Assembly: GCF_020524625.1 (NCBI RefSeq)
Contig: NZ_JAIVLL010000003.1
Span: 124,001 to 188,000 of the forward strand
Reading direction: 5' to 3'
DNA from: Brevundimonas poindexterae
Lineage (GTDB): Bacteria > Pseudomonadota > Alphaproteobacteria > Caulobacterales > Caulobacteraceae
Length of the DNA: 64,000 nt
Every line of letters starts with the position of its first letter. The stretch's first letter is position 1. Made by a program: the position numbers and the translations under genes. The notes beneath the pieces were generated by a model. It was not told the DNA's origin, ran no database searches, and was given only the letters and a program-made list of their open reading frames with translations. Positions 44,156 through 56,712 of the stretch are shown piece by piece.

Positions 44156-45589
44156 ATGCTGCATCGCAACCAGAAATTCCCGGACGTCGTCCGGCGTACA
44201 CCGCCGAAGGTGTCGCCGGCTGAGCGCATCCAGTCCTTTCAGGAGATCTACGCCGACTTCGCAAATGCGACAGGCGTGGATCAGTCGAGCCGTTGTGCCC
44301 AGTGCGGCGTGCCCTTCTGTCAGAGCGGCTGTCCGCTGGAGAATGCCATCCCCGACTGGCTGAGGCTGGCGGCCGAGGGGCGGCTGGAAGAGGCCTGGCG
44401 CGCCTCGGAGGCAACCAGCGCCCTGCCGGAGATCTGTGGCCGCATCTGTCCGCAGGACCGGTTGTGCGAGGGGGCCTGCACGCTGGAGCGCGCGGGCTGG
44501 GAGACCGTCACCATCGGCTCGGTCGAGCGCTGGCTGGGCGATATGGCGTTCGAGCAGGGCTGGATTTCCGAAATCACACCCGTGCGCGAGCGCGCGGAGT
44601 CCATCGGCATTGTCGGATCGGGGCCAGCGGGTCTGGCTGCCGCCGACCGGCTGCGCGGGCTGGGCTATGCCGTCACCCTTTACGAGCGGCAGGATCGCGC
44701 CGGCGGGCTGCTGATGTACGGCATCCCGGGCTTCAAGCTGGAGAAGCCGGTGGTCCAGCGGCGGATCGACCGGCTGGTGGCCTCCGGTGTCAGGATCGAA
44801 CTGGGGGTCGAGATTGGGCGCGATGTCTCGTTTGACGACCTGCGCAGCCGGCATCAGGCGGTGCTGCTGGCGACCGGGGTCTATGCTGCGCGTCGCCTGA
44901 CCCTGCCGGGTTGCGGAGCGGAAGGTGTGGTGCCGGCCCTCGACTATCTGACCGCGTCCAATCGCAAGGGGATGGGGGATAGCGTTCCGGAATTCGAGGG
45001 CGGGGCGCTGGATGCGCGCGGCCGCCGGGTGGTGGTGATCGGCGGGGGCGACACGGCCATGGACTGTGTGCGGACCGCCGTGCGTCAGGGCGCGGCGTCG
45101 GTGACCTGCCTCTATCGCCGGGACCGGGCCAATATGCCGGGCAGCGCCCGCGAGGTGGCCAATGCCGAGGAGGAGGGCGTCGTCTTCGACTGGCTGGCCT
45201 CTCCACGGGCCGTGCGGGACGCGGCCGGCCGGGTCTGCTCTGTGCGGGCCATGCGGACAGCCCTGTCCGAACCGGGACCGGACGGGCGGCGCTCTATCCG
45301 CGAACTGGCCGACAGTGCCTATGACTGCGAGACCGACATGGTCATCGAGGCGCTGGGCTTCGAGCCCGAGGATTTGCGCGGTCAGTTCCGCGCGTCCGAT
45401 CTGGCGGTGCGCGATGACGGCACGGTCTGGTCGGCCGCGGGGACGCGCGCCACCACGCTGGAGGGCGTCTTCGCCGCCGGTGACATCTCGCGGGGGGCCT
45501 CGCTGGTCGTCTGGGCGGTGCGCGAGGGGCAGGACGCCGCCGCCGAAATCCACGGCTGGCTGTCGGCCCGCCAGCAGGTGGCAGCATGA
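44156..45589 (+). CDS. gltD: Glutamate synthase (NADPH) small subunit
   Basis: A 477-residue beta subunit of glutamate synthase, feeding NADPH electrons through FAD and iron-sulfur clusters to the large subunit. Cysteine-rich motifs RCAQCGVPFCQSGCP and CGRICPQDRLCEGAC hold two 4Fe-4S clusters. GIVGSGPAGLAAADRL binds FAD and VVIGGGDTAMDCVRTAV binds NADPH. The ATG at 44156 is chosen because family homology begins right after it; an in-frame GTG at 44126 is an alternative. The stop overlaps the gltB start as ATGA. The small subunit comes first, the reverse of E. coli. Confidence 0.94.
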   Translation: MLHRNQKFPDVVRRTPPKVSPAERIQSFQEIYADFANATGVDQSSRCAQCGVPFCQSGCPLENAIPDWLRLAAEGRLEEAWRASEATSALPEICGRICPQDRLCEGACTLERAGWETVTIGSVERWLGDMAFEQGWISEITPVRERAESIGIVGSGPAGLAAADRLRGLGYAVTLYERQDRAGGLLMYGIPGFKLEKPVVQRRIDRLVASGVRIELGVEIGRDVSFDDLRSRHQAVLLATGVYAARRLTLPGCGAEGVVPALDYLTASNRKGMGDSVPEFEGGALDARGRRVVVIGGGDTAMDCVRTAVRQGAASVTCLYRRDRANMPGSAREVANAEEEGVVFDWLASPRAVRDAAGRVCSVRAMRTALSEPGPDGRRSIRELADSAYDCETDMVIEALGFEPEDLRGQFRASDLAVRDDGTVWSAAGTRATTLEGVFAAGDISRGASLVVWAVREGQDAAAEIHGWLSARQQVAA

Positions 45590-48500
45590 GCGTCGATCCC
45601 CGCAAATGGCTGACGGATCGGCAGACTCTGATCGAGGCCGGGGCCTATGATCCCGAAAGCGAACGCGACGCGTGCGGGGTCGGGCTGGTGGCGGCCATGG
45701 ACGGCCAGCCGCGCCGCGATGTCGTCGATCTGGCGATCGCCGCGCTGAAAGCCGTCTGGCATCGGGGCGCGGTCGATGCCGATGGTCGGTCCGGCGACGG
45801 GGCAGGCCTGCTGATCGGCCTGCCGCGCGACTTCTTCCTGCGCCAGGTGCGCGAGCAGGGGCGCGAGCCGCGGTCCGGCCCACTGGCGGTCGGCATGGTC
45901 TTCCTGCCGCGCCACGATCTGGGCGCGCAGGAGCAGGCGCGGGTGGTGATCGAGCGCGAGTTGCAGGCCGCGGGCTTCTATCTGTACGGCTGGCGCCAGG
46001 TGCCGCACCGGCCCGGCATCCTGGGCGAGCGGGCAGCGGCGACCCGGCCGGAGATCGAACAGATCATGCTGGCGGCCCCGGAGGGTCTGGCAGGCGAGGA
46101 TCTGGAGCGCGCCCTCTACCTCTTGCGGCGCCGGATCGAGGCCCGGGCCCGGGCACGCGGCATCGACGTCTATATCTGTTCCCTGTCGGCGCAGGTGGTC
46201 ATCTACAAGGGGATGATGCTGGCCCAGGCGCTGGCGGAATTCTATCCGGACCTGACCGATCCGGACGTCATCGCGTCGGTGGCCGTGTTCCACCAGCGCT
46301 ATTCGACCAATACCTTCCCCGAATGGCGCCTCGCCCAGCCATTCCGGATGCTGGCCCACAACGGCGAGATCAACACCCTGCGCGGCAACGCCAACTGGAT
46401 GCGCAGCCACGAGATCCGCATGACGGCCACCGCGTTCGGCGCGGACGACGACATCGTCAAGCCGGTCATCCAGCACCGCGGCTCGGACTCCGCGGCGCTG
46501 GACAATGTGTTCGAGGTTCTGGTCCGGGCCGGGCGGTCGGCGCCGATGGCCAAGGCGCTGCTGATCCCCGAGGCCTCCATTCCCGGCACGCTCAGCCCGG
46601 CCCATCAGGCCTTCTATGCCTATTGCAACGCCGTGATGGAGCCGTGGGATGGGCCGACAGCCCTGTGTGCGACCGACGGCCGATGGGTGGTGGCCGGCAA
46701 GGACCGGAACGGCCTGCGCCCCCTGCGGGTGACCGAGACCACGGATGGCCTGCTGATCTGTGGCTCCGAGGTCGGGATGACGGGCATCGCCCCCGAGCGT
46801 ATCGCCCGCAATCTGCACATCGGGCCGGGTCGCATGATCGCCCTCGATCTGGACGAAGGCCGCCTCTACGACGAGACCGCCATCCTCGACCGCCTCGCCG
46901 CCGAGCACCCCTATGACCGGTGGCTGGCCAACATCGTCGATCTGGAGCCCAGGGTCGGCCCGGGGCCCGAGCCGAGGCGGCTGGAGGGCGAAGCCCTGAC
47001 ACGGATGCAGGCTGCGGTGGGCTGGACCCGCGAGGACATCGAGACCCTGCTCGATCCCATGGTCGTCGACGGCAAGGAAGCGGTCGGGTCGATGGGGGAC
47101 GATGCCGTCCCTCGCGTCCTGTCCGGCCTCGACCGGCCCTTCAGCCACTATTTCCGGCAGGCCTTTGCCCAGGTCACCAACCCGCCGATCGACTCCCTGC
47201 GCGAGGGCGCGGCCATGTCGCTACGCACACGGTTCAAGAACCTCGGCAATATCCTCGCCCAGGAAGAGGGCCAGACCCGGGTCCATGTGCTGGACAGCCC
47301 TGTCCTGACCACCGGCATGTTCGACCGCATGCTGGATGTGGTGGGCGAGGGCGCGGTGGCCCGGCTGGACACCAGCTTCGACGGAGCGACCGTCGGTGGG
47401 CCCGCTGGCACGGCCCTGCGCGATGCCATTGAGCGTCTGCGCTCCGAAGCGGTAGCGCAGGTCCGGGCCGGTTCCGGAATTCTGGTCCTGACCGACGAAG
47501 ACATGGGGCCGGGCCGACCGGTCATCCCCATGATCATGGCCACCGCCGCCGTGCACACCCGCCTTGTGGAAGAGGGCCTCCGCTCCTTCGTTTCGATCGT
47601 GGTGCGCACCGCCGAGGCGCTGGATGCGCATGCCTTTGCCGTCTTGGTCGGGTCGGGTGCGACCGCCGTCAACGCCTGGCTGGCGCAGGAAACCTTCCTG
47701 CAGCGGCAGGACGAGGGACGCTACGGGCAGGGCTCTCTCCGGCAGGCCTGCCTGAACTACAAGGCGGCGATCGAGGCGGGCCTGCTCAAGATTCTCGCCA
47801 AGAAGGGCATATCCGTCATCTCGGCCTATCGCGGGGCGTTCGAGTTCGAAGCCCTTGGCCTGTCCCGGGCGCTGGTCGCGGACATCTTCCCCGGCATGAC
47901 GTCGCGGGTCTCGGGGATCGGCCTGCCGGGACTGGAGGCGCGGGCCCTTCGCCTGATCGAGGCCGGCTTTGGCCATGATCGCCCGGACCTGCGGCTAGGC
48001 GGGTCGCACCGCATTCGCGCGGGTGAGGAACACCACGGCTGGGACGCCGAGGCCATCCACCGCCTGCAGGACGCGACTACGCGCAACGACTACGGGCGCT
48101 ACAGGGCCTACAGCCGCCGGGTCCGCGAACAGCCGGCCGGGGCCCTGCGCGACCTGCTGGATTTCCGCGACGCCCGGGCGATCCCGCTCGAGTCGGTCGA
48201 GAGCGTGAATGAGATCCGCAAGCGCTTCGTCACGCCCGGCATGTCGCTGGGGGCCCTGAGCCCCGAAGCGCATGAGACGCTCAACATCGCCATGAACCGG
48301 ATCGGGGCCCGCTCGGTCTCGGGCGAGGGCGGCGAGGATCCCGAGCGCTACAGCACCCGCCCGAACGGCGACAATCCGAACAGCGCGGTCAAGCAGATCG
48401 CCTCCGGCCGGTTCGGGGTGACGGCCGAATATCTGACCCGCTGTCGCGAGATCGAGATCAAGGTCGCCCAGGGGGCCAAGCCGGGCGAGGGCGGCCAGCT

Positions 48501-50064
48501 GCCGGGCTTCAAGGTCACCGAGTTCATCGCCCGCATGCGTCACGCGACGCCCGGCGTGGGCCTGATCAGTCCGCCGCCCCACCATGACATCTATTCGATC
48601 GAGGATCTGGCCCAGCTGATCTACGACCTGAAGCAGATCAATCCGGAGGCGCGGGTCACGGTCAAACTGGTCGCCCAGTCCGGCATCGGCGCGGTCGCGG
48701 CGGGGGTGGCCAAGGCCAAGGCCGACACCGTCCTGGTGTCAGGGCACAACGGCGGGACGGGGGCCGCTGCCATCAGCTCGATCAAACAGGTCGGCATGCC
48801 GTGGGAAATGGGCCTGAGCGAAGCCCATCAGGTGCTGAGCATGAACGGCCTGCGGGGGCGCGTGCGCCTGCGGACGGACGGCGGCATCCGCACGGGGCGG
48901 GATGTCGTCATCGCTGCCATGCTGGGCGCCGAGGAGTTCGGCATCGGCACAGCCAGTCTGGTCGCCGTCGGATGCCTGATGGTGCGCCAGTGCCATTCCA
49001 ACACCTGTCCGGTCGGGGTGTGCGTGCAGGACGAGCGGCTACGAGCCCTTTTCACCGGCACGCCCGACAAGGTCATCAACCTGTTCACCTTCATCGCCGA
49101 GGAGACGCGGGAAGTCCTGGCCTCGCTGGGACTGGCGCGGCTCGATGATGCGGTCGGGCGTACCGATCTGCTCTATCAGGTCTCCCGCGGGGGCGACGAT
49201 CTGGACGATCTGGACCTCAATCCGCTTCTGGTGCGGGTGGGCGACGCGGACCTGCGGGACGGCTCGGTCCTGCCGCGCAATCCGGTCCCCGACAGTCTGG
49301 ATGCGCAGATTCTGGTGGACGCCGAACCCTGTCTGCAGCGGCGCGAGAAGATGCAGCTCAGCTATGCGGTTCGGAACACACAGCGGGCCATCGGCACCCG
49401 CACGTCATCCGAGATCGTGCGTCGCCACGGGCAGGACCTGCCGGATGGTCACCTGACGCTCAAGCTGAAGGGCGCCGCGGGTCAGTCGCTGGCGGCCTGG
49501 GGCATGAAGGGCCTGCGGATCGAGCTGGACGGCGAGGCCAATGACTACGTCGGCAAGGGCCTGTCGGGCGCGCATCTGGTGATCCGGCCGGTCCGCTGGC
49601 AAGCGGGTCAGGCACTGATCGGCAACACCTGCCTGTACGGGGCCACCTCGGGGCGTTTGTTTGCGGCGGGGATGGCGGGGGAGCGGTTCGCTGTCCGCAA
49701 CTCCGGCGCCGTGGCGGTGGTCGAGGGCTGCGGGGCGCACGGCGGGGAATATATGACCGGCGGCGTTCTGGTGGTCCTGGGGCCGACGGGCTGGAATTTC
49801 GGTGCCGGGATGTCGGGAGGCGAGGCTTTTGTCTGGGACGAGAGCGGCCGGGCAACAGAGACCCTGAATGCCGAGTCGGTCATGGCGGGACCGGTGGTCG
49901 GCGCGGCGGCGGAGAGGCTCAGGGGCCTGATCGCGGACCATGCCGCCGAGACCGGTTCGCCGCTGGCCTCGCGTCTCCTCGAAAACTGGGACGCGTCGCG
50001 GGGCGCCTTCCTGCATATCCTGTCGAGGGAGGCGGAACAGGTGGCCCAGGCCCGCCGGGCCTGA
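45586..50064 (+). CDS. gltB: Glutamate synthase (NADPH) large subunit
   Basis: A 1492-residue alpha subunit making two glutamates from glutamine and 2-oxoglutarate. A 29-residue propeptide precedes the N-terminal nucleophile Cys30 (RDACGVGLV) of the class II amidotransferase domain. The central and FMN-binding domains follow, then the 3Fe-4S cluster motif CHSNTCPVGVC (Cys1136, Cys1141, Cys1146) and the glycine-rich C-terminal beta-helix. Full length and intact. It is translationally coupled to gltD and forms the end of the amt-torF-gltD-gltB group. Confidence 0.96.
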   Translation: MSVDPRKWLTDRQTLIEAGAYDPESERDACGVGLVAAMDGQPRRDVVDLAIAALKAVWHRGAVDADGRSGDGAGLLIGLPRDFFLRQVREQGREPRSGPLAVGMVFLPRHDLGAQEQARVVIERELQAAGFYLYGWRQVPHRPGILGERAAATRPEIEQIMLAAPEGLAGEDLERALYLLRRRIEARARARGIDVYICSLSAQVVIYKGMMLAQALAEFYPDLTDPDVIASVAVFHQRYSTNTFPEWRLAQPFRMLAHNGEINTLRGNANWMRSHEIRMTATAFGADDDIVKPVIQHRGSDSAALDNVFEVLVRAGRSAPMAKALLIPEASIPGTLSPAHQAFYAYCNAVMEPWDGPTALCATDGRWVVAGKDRNGLRPLRVTETTDGLLICGSEVGMTGIAPERIARNLHIGPGRMIALDLDEGRLYDETAILDRLAAEHPYDRWLANIVDLEPRVGPGPEPRRLEGEALTRMQAAVGWTREDIETLLDPMVVDGKEAVGSMGDDAVPRVLSGLDRPFSHYFRQAFAQVTNPPIDSLREGAAMSLRTRFKNLGNILAQEEGQTRVHVLDSPVLTTGMFDRMLDVVGEGAVARLDTSFDGATVGGPAGTALRDAIERLRSEAVAQVRAGSGILVLTDEDMGPGRPVIPMIMATAAVHTRLVEEGLRSFVSIVVRTAEALDAHAFAVLVGSGATAVNAWLAQETFLQRQDEGRYGQGSLRQACLNYKAAIEAGLLKILAKKGISVISAYRGAFEFEALGLSRALVADIFPGMTSRVSGIGLPGLEARALRLIEAGFGHDRPDLRLGGSHRIRAGEEHHGWDAEAIHRLQDATTRNDYGRYRAYSRRVREQPAGALRDLLDFRDARAIPLESVESVNEIRKRFVTPGMSLGALSPEAHETLNIAMNRIGARSVSGEGGEDPERYSTRPNGDNPNSAVKQIASGRFGVTAEYLTRCREIEIKVAQGAKPGEGGQLPGFKVTEFIARMRHATPGVGLISPPPHHDIYSIEDLAQLIYDLKQINPEARVTVKLVAQSGIGAVAAGVAKAKADTVLVSGHNGGTGAAAISSIKQVGMPWEMGLSEAHQVLSMNGLRGRVRLRTDGGIRTGRDVVIAAMLGAEEFGIGTASLVAVGCLMVRQCHSNTCPVGVCVQDERLRALFTGTPDKVINLFTFIAEETREVLASLGLARLDDAVGRTDLLYQVSRGGDDLDDLDLNPLLVRVGDADLRDGSVLPRNPVPDSLDAQILVDAEPCLQRREKMQLSYAVRNTQRAIGTRTSSEIVRRHGQDLPDGHLTLKLKGAAGQSLAAWGMKGLRIELDGEANDYVGKGLSGAHLVIRPVRWQAGQALIGNTCLYGATSGRLFAAGMAGERFAVRNSGAVAVVEGCGAHGGEYMTGGVLVVLGPTGWNFGAGMSGGEAFVWDESGRATETLNAESVMAGPVVGAAAERLRGLIADHAAETGSPLASRLLENWDASRGAFLHILSREAEQVAQARRA

Positions 50065-50079
50065 GCCACCAGGTGTGTC

Positions 50080-50664
50080 CTAGCCGGCGGCCATGATCCC
50101 GCAGGCGACGCGGGCGCCGGCACCGCCGATCGGCTGGGCCATATGATCGTCCGCATTCTCGTGGATCACGAGCGCCGAGCCGTCGGCGTCCCACAGCCAC
50201 TGGCCGGGACCTTCCGGCGCGATGCGGGCGCGGGTGGTGAAGATTTCGGCGCGCACGCGGCCCTGGGCGTCGGCATAGATGTTGGGCAGGTCGCCGTCGT
50301 CCGGGCCTTCGGCGTTCAGAAGGCCGTGGGGACGCTTGTCATCCTCATGATTGATGTGGCTGCCGGCCGAGGTGAAGGGGGCGGAGCATTCCCCGACCGC
50401 ATGGATGTGAATGCCGTGCCAGCCCGGGGTCAGACCGTCGGCCTCGACGCGGATCAGCAGGCCTGAGGGGCCTTGAGTAAGGGTCGCGCGGCCGATGCGC
50501 TGGCCCGATCCGTTGATCAGGGTAGCCTCGCCGAAGTCACCGATGCGGGCCACCGACTGATCGTCGCGGCCATAGTGGTTTTCGGTGATCGCCACGCAGC
50601 CCGACATCAGCGCTCCCACGCCGGCGGTGGCAGCCAGTAGCAGGGGCAAACGGTTCAGGGTCAT
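50080..50664 (-). CDS. sodC: Copper-zinc superoxide dismutase, lipoprotein type
   Basis: A 194-residue periplasmic Cu,Zn-SOD that disproportionates superoxide. A lipobox (LMSGC, Cys23) indicates membrane anchoring. Metal ligands are in HGIHIHAVGEC, GSHINHEDDKRPHG and the later VIHENADDH. The disulfide cysteines are in GECSAP and RVACGI. Standing between gltB (convergent, 15 bp apart) and gyrA (divergent), it is probably monocistronic. Confidence 0.93.
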   Translation of the reverse strand: MTLNRLPLLLAATAGVGALMSGCVAITENHYGRDDQSVARIGDFGEATLINGSGQRIGRATLTQGPSGLLIRVEADGLTPGWHGIHIHAVGECSAPFTSAGSHINHEDDKRPHGLLNAEGPDDGDLPNIYADAQGRVRAEIFTTRARIAPEGPGQWLWDADGSALVIHENADDHMAQPIGGAGARVACGIMAAG

Positions 50665-50795
50665 GGTCTCTCTCCTCAGGGCGATTCAGGGCCGGGGATA
50701 TGTCCGGGGCAAACTTTGCCAGTGCCGGACGCCGATGCTAGTAATCCCCAAGCCCGGAAGTTGTTCTGATTCCGGCCAGATGAAGCCGAAATTCC

Positions 50796-53576
<2,781 letters not shown>

Positions 53577-53581
53577 CGGCT

Positions 53582-54385
53582 GTGGCGGCCGCCGACCTCT
53601 GGATCGACGGCGCTCCGGCAACGGCCGAGGGGCTGGCGCGCCAGGCGCTGGTCAACTACGGCGCCTACACATCGTTTGCGGTCGACAACGGGGCGGTGCG
53701 GGGGCTTGACCGCCACATGGCCCGGCTGGTCCGCTCGGCGGAGGCGTTGTTCGGGGAAGCCGTGCCGGAAGGCGAAATCCGGCGCCAGCTGCGGCTGGCT
53801 CTCGGCGACCGGCCACGCGGCTTTGCGCGCATCAGCCTGTTCTCGCCCGATATCAGCCCGCGCACGCCCGACGTCGAGGGACGGCCCAGTGTGATGGTCG
53901 GTGTCTTTCCGCCTGTCGCGCCTCTGTCGGGACAGCCGCTGCGACTTCAGGTGCAGGCCTATGCCCGGGAAGCCGCCGATCTGAAGCATGTGGCGACCTT
54001 TGGCCTGATCCGGGCGCGGCGGCTGGCCCGCAGGGACGGATTCGACGATGCCCTGCTCGCGGACGCGGACGGCCGCGTATCGGAAGGCACCTTGTGGAAC
54101 ATCGGCTTTCTGCAAGGCGATACGGTCGTATGGCCGGACGCGCCCATGCTGGCCGGCGTGTCGCAGGCGTTGATCCGGGATCATCTGTCGGAGGTTGGGG
54201 TGGGGCAGACGACCCGGGTCATCCGGGTCGAGGACCTGCCCCGCTTTGACGGCGCCTTCATCACCAACAGCGCCACCCCGGCCTGTGCCGTGGGCGCCAT
54301 CGACGGGCACGCCTATGGCGATGCCGGTGACCGGGTTGCGCGGGTGGCGGCGGCCTGGGCGCTGGCTGCGCCGCAGCCGGTCTAG
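53582..54385 (+). CDS. Class IV aminotransferase (PabC-like)
   Basis: A 267-residue PLP enzyme of fold type IV. The PLP lysine is Lys135 in DLKHVATFG, and DDALLADADGRVSEGTLWN fits the conserved substrate and phosphate region. Candidates are 4-amino-4-deoxychorismate lyase or a branched-chain/D-amino-acid type aminotransferase; a member of this class without firm assignment is the safest call. It starts with GTG 5 bp after gyrA, probably in the same transcript, and coaD follows after 50 bp. Confidence 0.85.
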   Translation: MAAADLWIDGAPATAEGLARQALVNYGAYTSFAVDNGAVRGLDRHMARLVRSAEALFGEAVPEGEIRRQLRLALGDRPRGFARISLFSPDISPRTPDVEGRPSVMVGVFPPVAPLSGQPLRLQVQAYAREAADLKHVATFGLIRARRLARRDGFDDALLADADGRVSEGTLWNIGFLQGDTVVWPDAPMLAGVSQALIRDHLSEVGVGQTTRVIRVEDLPRFDGAFITNSATPACAVGAIDGHAYGDAGDRVARVAAAWALAAPQPV

Positions 54386-54435
54386 GAGCCGCGCGCGACC
54401 GATGCTAAGCCACTGAGACTGAGGGAGGCCGAGAC

Positions 54436-54924
54436 ATGCGCATCGGGCTGTATCCGGGAACCTTCGATCCCGTCACCAATGGCCATATGGACATCATCGG
54501 TCGCGCCGTGAAGCTGGTCGACCGGCTGGTCATCGGCGTGGCGCAGAATGACGAGAAGGGGCCACTGTTCACCACGGCCGAGCGGGTCGAGATGCTGAAG
54601 GCCGAGGTCCTGACCTTTCAGGCCGACATCGTCGTCCAGCCGTTCGATACCCTGCTGATGCATTTCGCCGAATCGCTGGACGCCAGCGTCATCATCCGGG
54701 GTTTGCGCGCCGTGGCCGACTTTGAGTACGAGTTCCAGATGACGGCCATGAACCAGCGTCTGAACAGCGAGATCGAGACGGTGTTCCTCATGGCCGACCC
54801 GCGGCATCAGGCGATCGCCTCGCGGCTGGTGAAGGAAATAGCACGGCTGGACGGCAAGATCGAAAGCTTCGTCAGCCCTGCCATCGCGGCGCGCGTCCGG
54901 GAGCGGGTCAAGGCCGCACGATAA
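54436..54924 (+). CDS. coaD: Phosphopantetheine adenylyltransferase
   Basis: A 162-residue CoaD catalysing the fourth step of coenzyme A synthesis, joining 4'-phosphopantetheine and ATP. The nucleotidyltransferase motif is YPGTFDPVTNGHMDII (residues 5-20), with the conserved IIRGLRAVADFEYEFQM and the SPAIAARVRERV end. The GAGGGAGG ribosome site is clear. It precedes two cyclophilin genes and is followed by 13 bp. Confidence 0.96.
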   Translation: MRIGLYPGTFDPVTNGHMDIIGRAVKLVDRLVIGVAQNDEKGPLFTTAERVEMLKAEVLTFQADIVVQPFDTLLMHFAESLDASVIIRGLRAVADFEYEFQMTAMNQRLNSEIETVFLMADPRHQAIASRLVKEIARLDGKIESFVSPAIAARVRERVKAAR

Positions 54925-54937
54925 TCAAGGTATGTCC

Positions 54938-55816
54938 ATGCAGATGAAGTTCTCCTCCGCCCTTGTCCTTTCGGCCCTGTTGCTGGGAGCCGGCCTGTCG
55001 GCAGCGCCCGCACCGGCTCTGGCCCAGGCGGCATCCAGCTGGCGCACGGTGCCGGCGGACCGGCTGCTGGTGATCGACACCAGCAAGGGACGGGTGCTGG
55101 TCGAACTGCTGCCCGACGTGGCGCCGGCTCATGTACAGCGGGTCACCACCCTCGCCAGCGAGGGCTTCTACGACGGGCACGTCTTTCACCGGGTGATCGA
55201 GGACTTCATGGCCCAGACCGGGGACCCGACCGGAACGGGCAGCGGCGGCAGTGCGCTGCCGGATGTCGAGGCCGAGCTCAGCTTCCGCCGGGGTCGCGAC
55301 AGCAGCTTCCTTCTGGTCGAGAACAGCGGGCCCGGCATGCGGGGCCTGATCCACGGCCTGCCCGTAGTCACCCAGCCGGACAGCCAGATGATGGTCACGG
55401 CCGACTTCAAGGTGGGCGCCCAGACGCTGTTCTGCCCCGGCGTGGTGGGCATGGCCCGCGCTGGCAACCTGAACAGCGCCAACAGCCAGTTCTTCCTGAT
55501 GTCGGGCCGCGAGGACAATCTGAACGCCATGTACACGGCCTTTGGTCGCGTGGTCGGCGGCATGGATGTCGTCCGCGCGATCAAGACGGGGCCGGAGGCC
55601 GAGGACGGCCGGGTCGGCGAGAATCCCGACTCCATGGTGCGGGTCAGGCTGGCCTCGGCGATACCCGAGGGCGAGCGACCGGTGGTGGAGGTGCTGCGCG
55701 ACACCAGCCCCGAGGCGGCGCAGGTCGTGGCCGAGGCACGGGCGGCGAAGGGCGCCGACTTCAATATCTGCGATGTGCAGTTGCCGTCGCGGGTGACGGG
55801 GGGAGTGACCCAATGA
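54938..55816 (+). CDS. Periplasmic cyclophilin-type peptidyl-prolyl isomerase
   Basis: A 292-residue isomerase with a signal peptide (SALVLSALLLGAGLSAAPAP, cleaved near ALAQ). The active-site block is FHRVIEDFMAQTGDPTGTG, with later NSANSQFFLM and YTAFGRVVGG. It carries an insertion of about 50 residues between the two halves of the site, shared with the next gene. The ATG at 54938 is chosen because AAGG then has a 7-nt spacing; 54932 is an alternative. Its stop overlaps the start of the next cyclophilin as ATGA. It assists folding of exported proteins. Confidence 0.9.
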   Translation: MQMKFSSALVLSALLLGAGLSAAPAPALAQAASSWRTVPADRLLVIDTSKGRVLVELLPDVAPAHVQRVTTLASEGFYDGHVFHRVIEDFMAQTGDPTGTGSGGSALPDVEAELSFRRGRDSSFLLVENSGPGMRGLIHGLPVVTQPDSQMMVTADFKVGAQTLFCPGVVGMARAGNLNSANSQFFLMSGREDNLNAMYTAFGRVVGGMDVVRAIKTGPEAEDGRVGENPDSMVRVRLASAIPEGERPVVEVLRDTSPEAAQVVAEARAAKGADFNICDVQLPSRVTGGVTQ

Positions 55817-56712
55817 CGGCGGGCAAGATGAGTGCGCTTGTGGCGGCCATGGTTCTGGCCGGAGCCCTTCCGGCCCAGGCGCAGGAGCCCGCGCCGGCCC
55901 CTGCCGCCACGACACTCGCACCTGCGCCCTCGACTGACTGGCGGCTGGTCGCGCCCGAGAACCTTCTGATCATCGATACCAGCAAGGGCCGCATTCTGGT
56001 GGAGCTGGCGCCGGAGGTGGCGCCTCTGCACGTCGAACGTATCCGCCTGCTGTCGGGTCTGGGCTTCTACGACGGCCTGCCCTGGCACCGGGTGATCGAC
56101 TGGTTCATGGCCCAGACGGGCGATCCGCTGGGGACCGGCGATGGCCAGAGCCCCTATCCCGACCTGCCCGGCGAATTCACCTTCCGCCGCGGCCCCGACA
56201 TGGATTTCACACCGGTCGCGGCGCCGATGGGGGCCCTGCTGGGCTTTGTCGGATCTTTGCCGGTCCAGACCCAGCCGGCCGAGCTGATGCCGCTGACCAG
56301 CGACGGCAAGGTTCATGGCTGGGGCGTCTACTGCCCCGGCGTGGCGGGTATGGCGCGCGACGAGGATCCGGACACGGCCAACAGCCAGTTCTTCCTGATG
56401 CGGCAGGCCTATCCCTCGCTCGACAAGCGCTACACGGTCTGGGGACGCGTGATTTCGGGTCTGGACGTTGTGCGGACCCTGAAGACCGGCGACGAACCCA
56501 GTGGCATCGTGCCCGGCGAGCCGGACCGCATGCTGCGGGTGCGCGTGGCCTCGGACCTGCCGGTCGAGACCCGGCCGACGGTGCGCGTTCTGAATGCCGG
56601 TTCGCCCGTGTTTGCGACCACGCTCGAGACCGTGCGGCTGCAGAGGGGGGCAGATTTTTCGATCTGTGACCTCGACTTGCCGGTGCAGGTCGTCGACCCG
56701 ACCATCGGCTGA
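55813..56712 (+). CDS. Second periplasmic cyclophilin-type isomerase
   Basis: A 299-residue paralog of the preceding cyclophilin, with a signal peptide (KMSALVAAMVLAGALPAQAQ) and the same layout: WHRVIDWFMAQTGDPLGTG, the inserted segment, then NSQFFLMRQ and YTVWGRVISG. Both end with a short tail holding GADFSICDLDLP or GADFNICDVQLP. The tandem pair overlaps by 4 bp and is an old duplication, since the two differ widely. The gene is convergent with the Ppx/GppA phosphatase gene. Confidence 0.9.
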   Translation: MTAGKMSALVAAMVLAGALPAQAQEPAPAPAATTLAPAPSTDWRLVAPENLLIIDTSKGRILVELAPEVAPLHVERIRLLSGLGFYDGLPWHRVIDWFMAQTGDPLGTGDGQSPYPDLPGEFTFRRGPDMDFTPVAAPMGALLGFVGSLPVQTQPAELMPLTSDGKVHGWGVYCPGVAGMARDEDPDTANSQFFLMRQAYPSLDKRYTVWGRVISGLDVVRTLKTGDEPSGIVPGEPDRMLRVRVASDLPVETRPTVRVLNAGSPVFATTLETVRLQRGADFSICDLDLPVQVVDPTIG

